Source: Pseudoalteromonas sp. N1230-9
Lineage (GTDB): Bacteria; Pseudomonadota; Gammaproteobacteria; Enterobacterales; Alteromonadaceae
NCBI RefSeq assembly: GCF_032716425.1
Contig: NZ_CP090420.1
Location: 310,001-374,000, forward strand
DNA: 64,000 nt
Direction of reading: 5' to 3'
Within the stretch, counting starts at the first letter, position 1. Every line of letters begins with the position of its first letter. Below, one piece after another: positions 63,301-64,000 of the stretch. The position numbers were made by a program, and so were the translations under genes. Below the pieces are notes generated by a model. It saw only the letters and a list, made by a program, of their open reading frames with translations. It was not told where the DNA came from and did not search any database.

Positions 63301-64000
63301 ATGAAATTAGCGTTAAACACCGTGAAAACGCTAGGCCTTAGCCTAGTATTAGCATCTACTTTTATTGCCCAACCTGTATTGGCAAATGGCCCAATTGGTG
63401 AGCACGTTAATCATCTAAAAGAAAATTTAAAAGATTATTCTGAGGACGTAGAGTGGATGATCGGCAAAGTAGACACTTTGGTAACCGATTACGAAACAAA
63501 AGGTGCAAAAGCGGTAAAAAGCGATGACCTACTCGAATATTGGGAATCGGTGAAGTTTCACAGTGCGATAGAAACAAACTACGTACCGGTTTATGCATCA
63601 ATTTGGCAGAGTATCTATGGCATTAAAATGGCCATTGATGATAAAAAGCCAGCAAGCGAAGTACGCACGCACCAAAAGGCCTTGAATGCTGCCTTGTGGC
63701 AAGGTTTAGGAGCTGTTAAACTGGCTGCCGACTTTCAGCAAAAAGGTTTATTAAAAGCTGTAAAAGCAACGGCTTCTGAAACAATGACGCAAAGTGCAAC
63801 AATTGATGAAATTAAACACAAGTTAGATCGTGTTGTTGCAAAATATGCAGAGCGTTTAAGCGAAGAAGCAACACAGATTGTACACGATACTTACCTTCAC
63901 TTATTCGAAGGTGTTGAAGGTACACTGATTGAAAAAGATGCGAAGTTAGTAGAAGTTCTCGAAAAAGATTTTAACGTAACCCTGCCAAAAGCTATTTCAG
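63301..64000 (+). CDS. Exported iron-regulated protein, 3' end missing
   Basis: Open frame from ATG 63301 to the right window edge (233 codons, no stop), so the gene continues outside. Signal peptide of about 29 residues (VLASTFIAQPVLA), then a helix-rich domain with conserved aromatic-acidic segments YWESVKFHSAIETNYVPVYA and LWQGLGAVKLAADFQQ. Not assigned with confidence. The Fur-like box just upstream and the H-x-x-x-E in KFHSAIE suggest a role in iron uptake, perhaps linked to a permease beyond the edge; this is inference. Confidence 0.7.
   Translation, partial: MKLALNTVKTLGLSLVLASTFIAQPVLANGPIGEHVNHLKENLKDYSEDVEWMIGKVDTLVTDYETKGAKAVKSDDLLEYWESVKFHSAIETNYVPVYASIWQSIYGIKMAIDDKKPASEVRTHQKALNAALWQGLGAVKLAADFQQKGLLKAVKATASETMTQSATIDEIKHKLDRVVAKYAERLSEEATQIVHDTYLHLFEGVEGTLIEKDAKLVEVLEKDFNVTLPKAIS

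Noticed and set aside
1..64000. rRNA, tRNA, CRISPR arrays, insertion sequences, integron integrase
   Set aside because: None recognised on reading both strands; no regularly spaced direct repeats, no transposase or tyrosine-recombinase motifs.

Overview
The window looks like chromosomal DNA from a marine gammaproteobacterium of the Alteromonadales, most like Pseudoalteromonas. The base composition is AT-leaning. PpiC, Ppc, Udp and PaeA (YtfL) are close to their enterobacterial counterparts, whereas the porin/SLC13 cassette, the VF530, DUF6279, DUF2189 and DUF4331 proteins and the homogentisate operon are typical of that marine group. The genus is inferred from gene content only. No rRNA, tRNA or CRISPR array was recognised.

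Layout. 1-5.0 kb: a DctB/DctD-type two-component system (kinase cut by the window edge), then a sigma-54 promoter driving a porin and a divalent-anion/Na+ symporter. 5.1-9.9 kb: single genes (aldehyde dehydrogenase, Sel1-repeat protein, DUF6279 lipoprotein, diguanylate cyclase). 9.9-19.1 kb: a LysR regulator divergent from a MexEF-OprN-like RND pump that is followed by a medium-chain reductase, a DCC-type protein, a YhhN protein and ppiC. 19.2-24.7 kb: an accessory island. On the minus strand it holds small unknown genes separated by attC-like sites with no integrase (a CALIN-type gene cassette array), then a decayed T4-type lysozyme. On the plus strand follows a Tse2/Tsi2-like toxin-immunity pair whose toxin frame is broken.

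24.8-45.4 kb is housekeeping: a YfcC transporter, two divergent M24 peptidases, a flavin reductase and an SDR, ppc, a TPR-containing sensor kinase, cdd and udp overlapping tail to tail, a DUF2189 membrane protein, an arginase-family ureohydrolase, a solute-binding protein, paeA, a secreted cyanophycinase-like protein with altered catalytic positions, and a group III phosphofructokinase. 45.6-52.1 kb is a second RND pump (AcrAB-TolC type) followed by its probable TetR repressor, with a near-perfect operator over the pump promoter.

52.1-57.8 kb is an ECF sigma/anti-sigma pair beside a four-gene operon (DUF4331 protein, Ig-like lipoprotein, TPR protein, HupE/UreJ membrane protein). The same bipartite motif with the same 17-nt spacing lies upstream of both units, which points to an autoregulated envelope regulon. 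58.0-60.7 kb has a phosphatase-lipid kinase fusion and small conserved genes. 60.7-63.2 kb is the hmgA-maiA tyrosine-degradation operon with a divergent MarR regulator and a perfect 18-bp palindrome between them. The window ends inside a secreted protein gene preceded by a Fur-box-like sequence.
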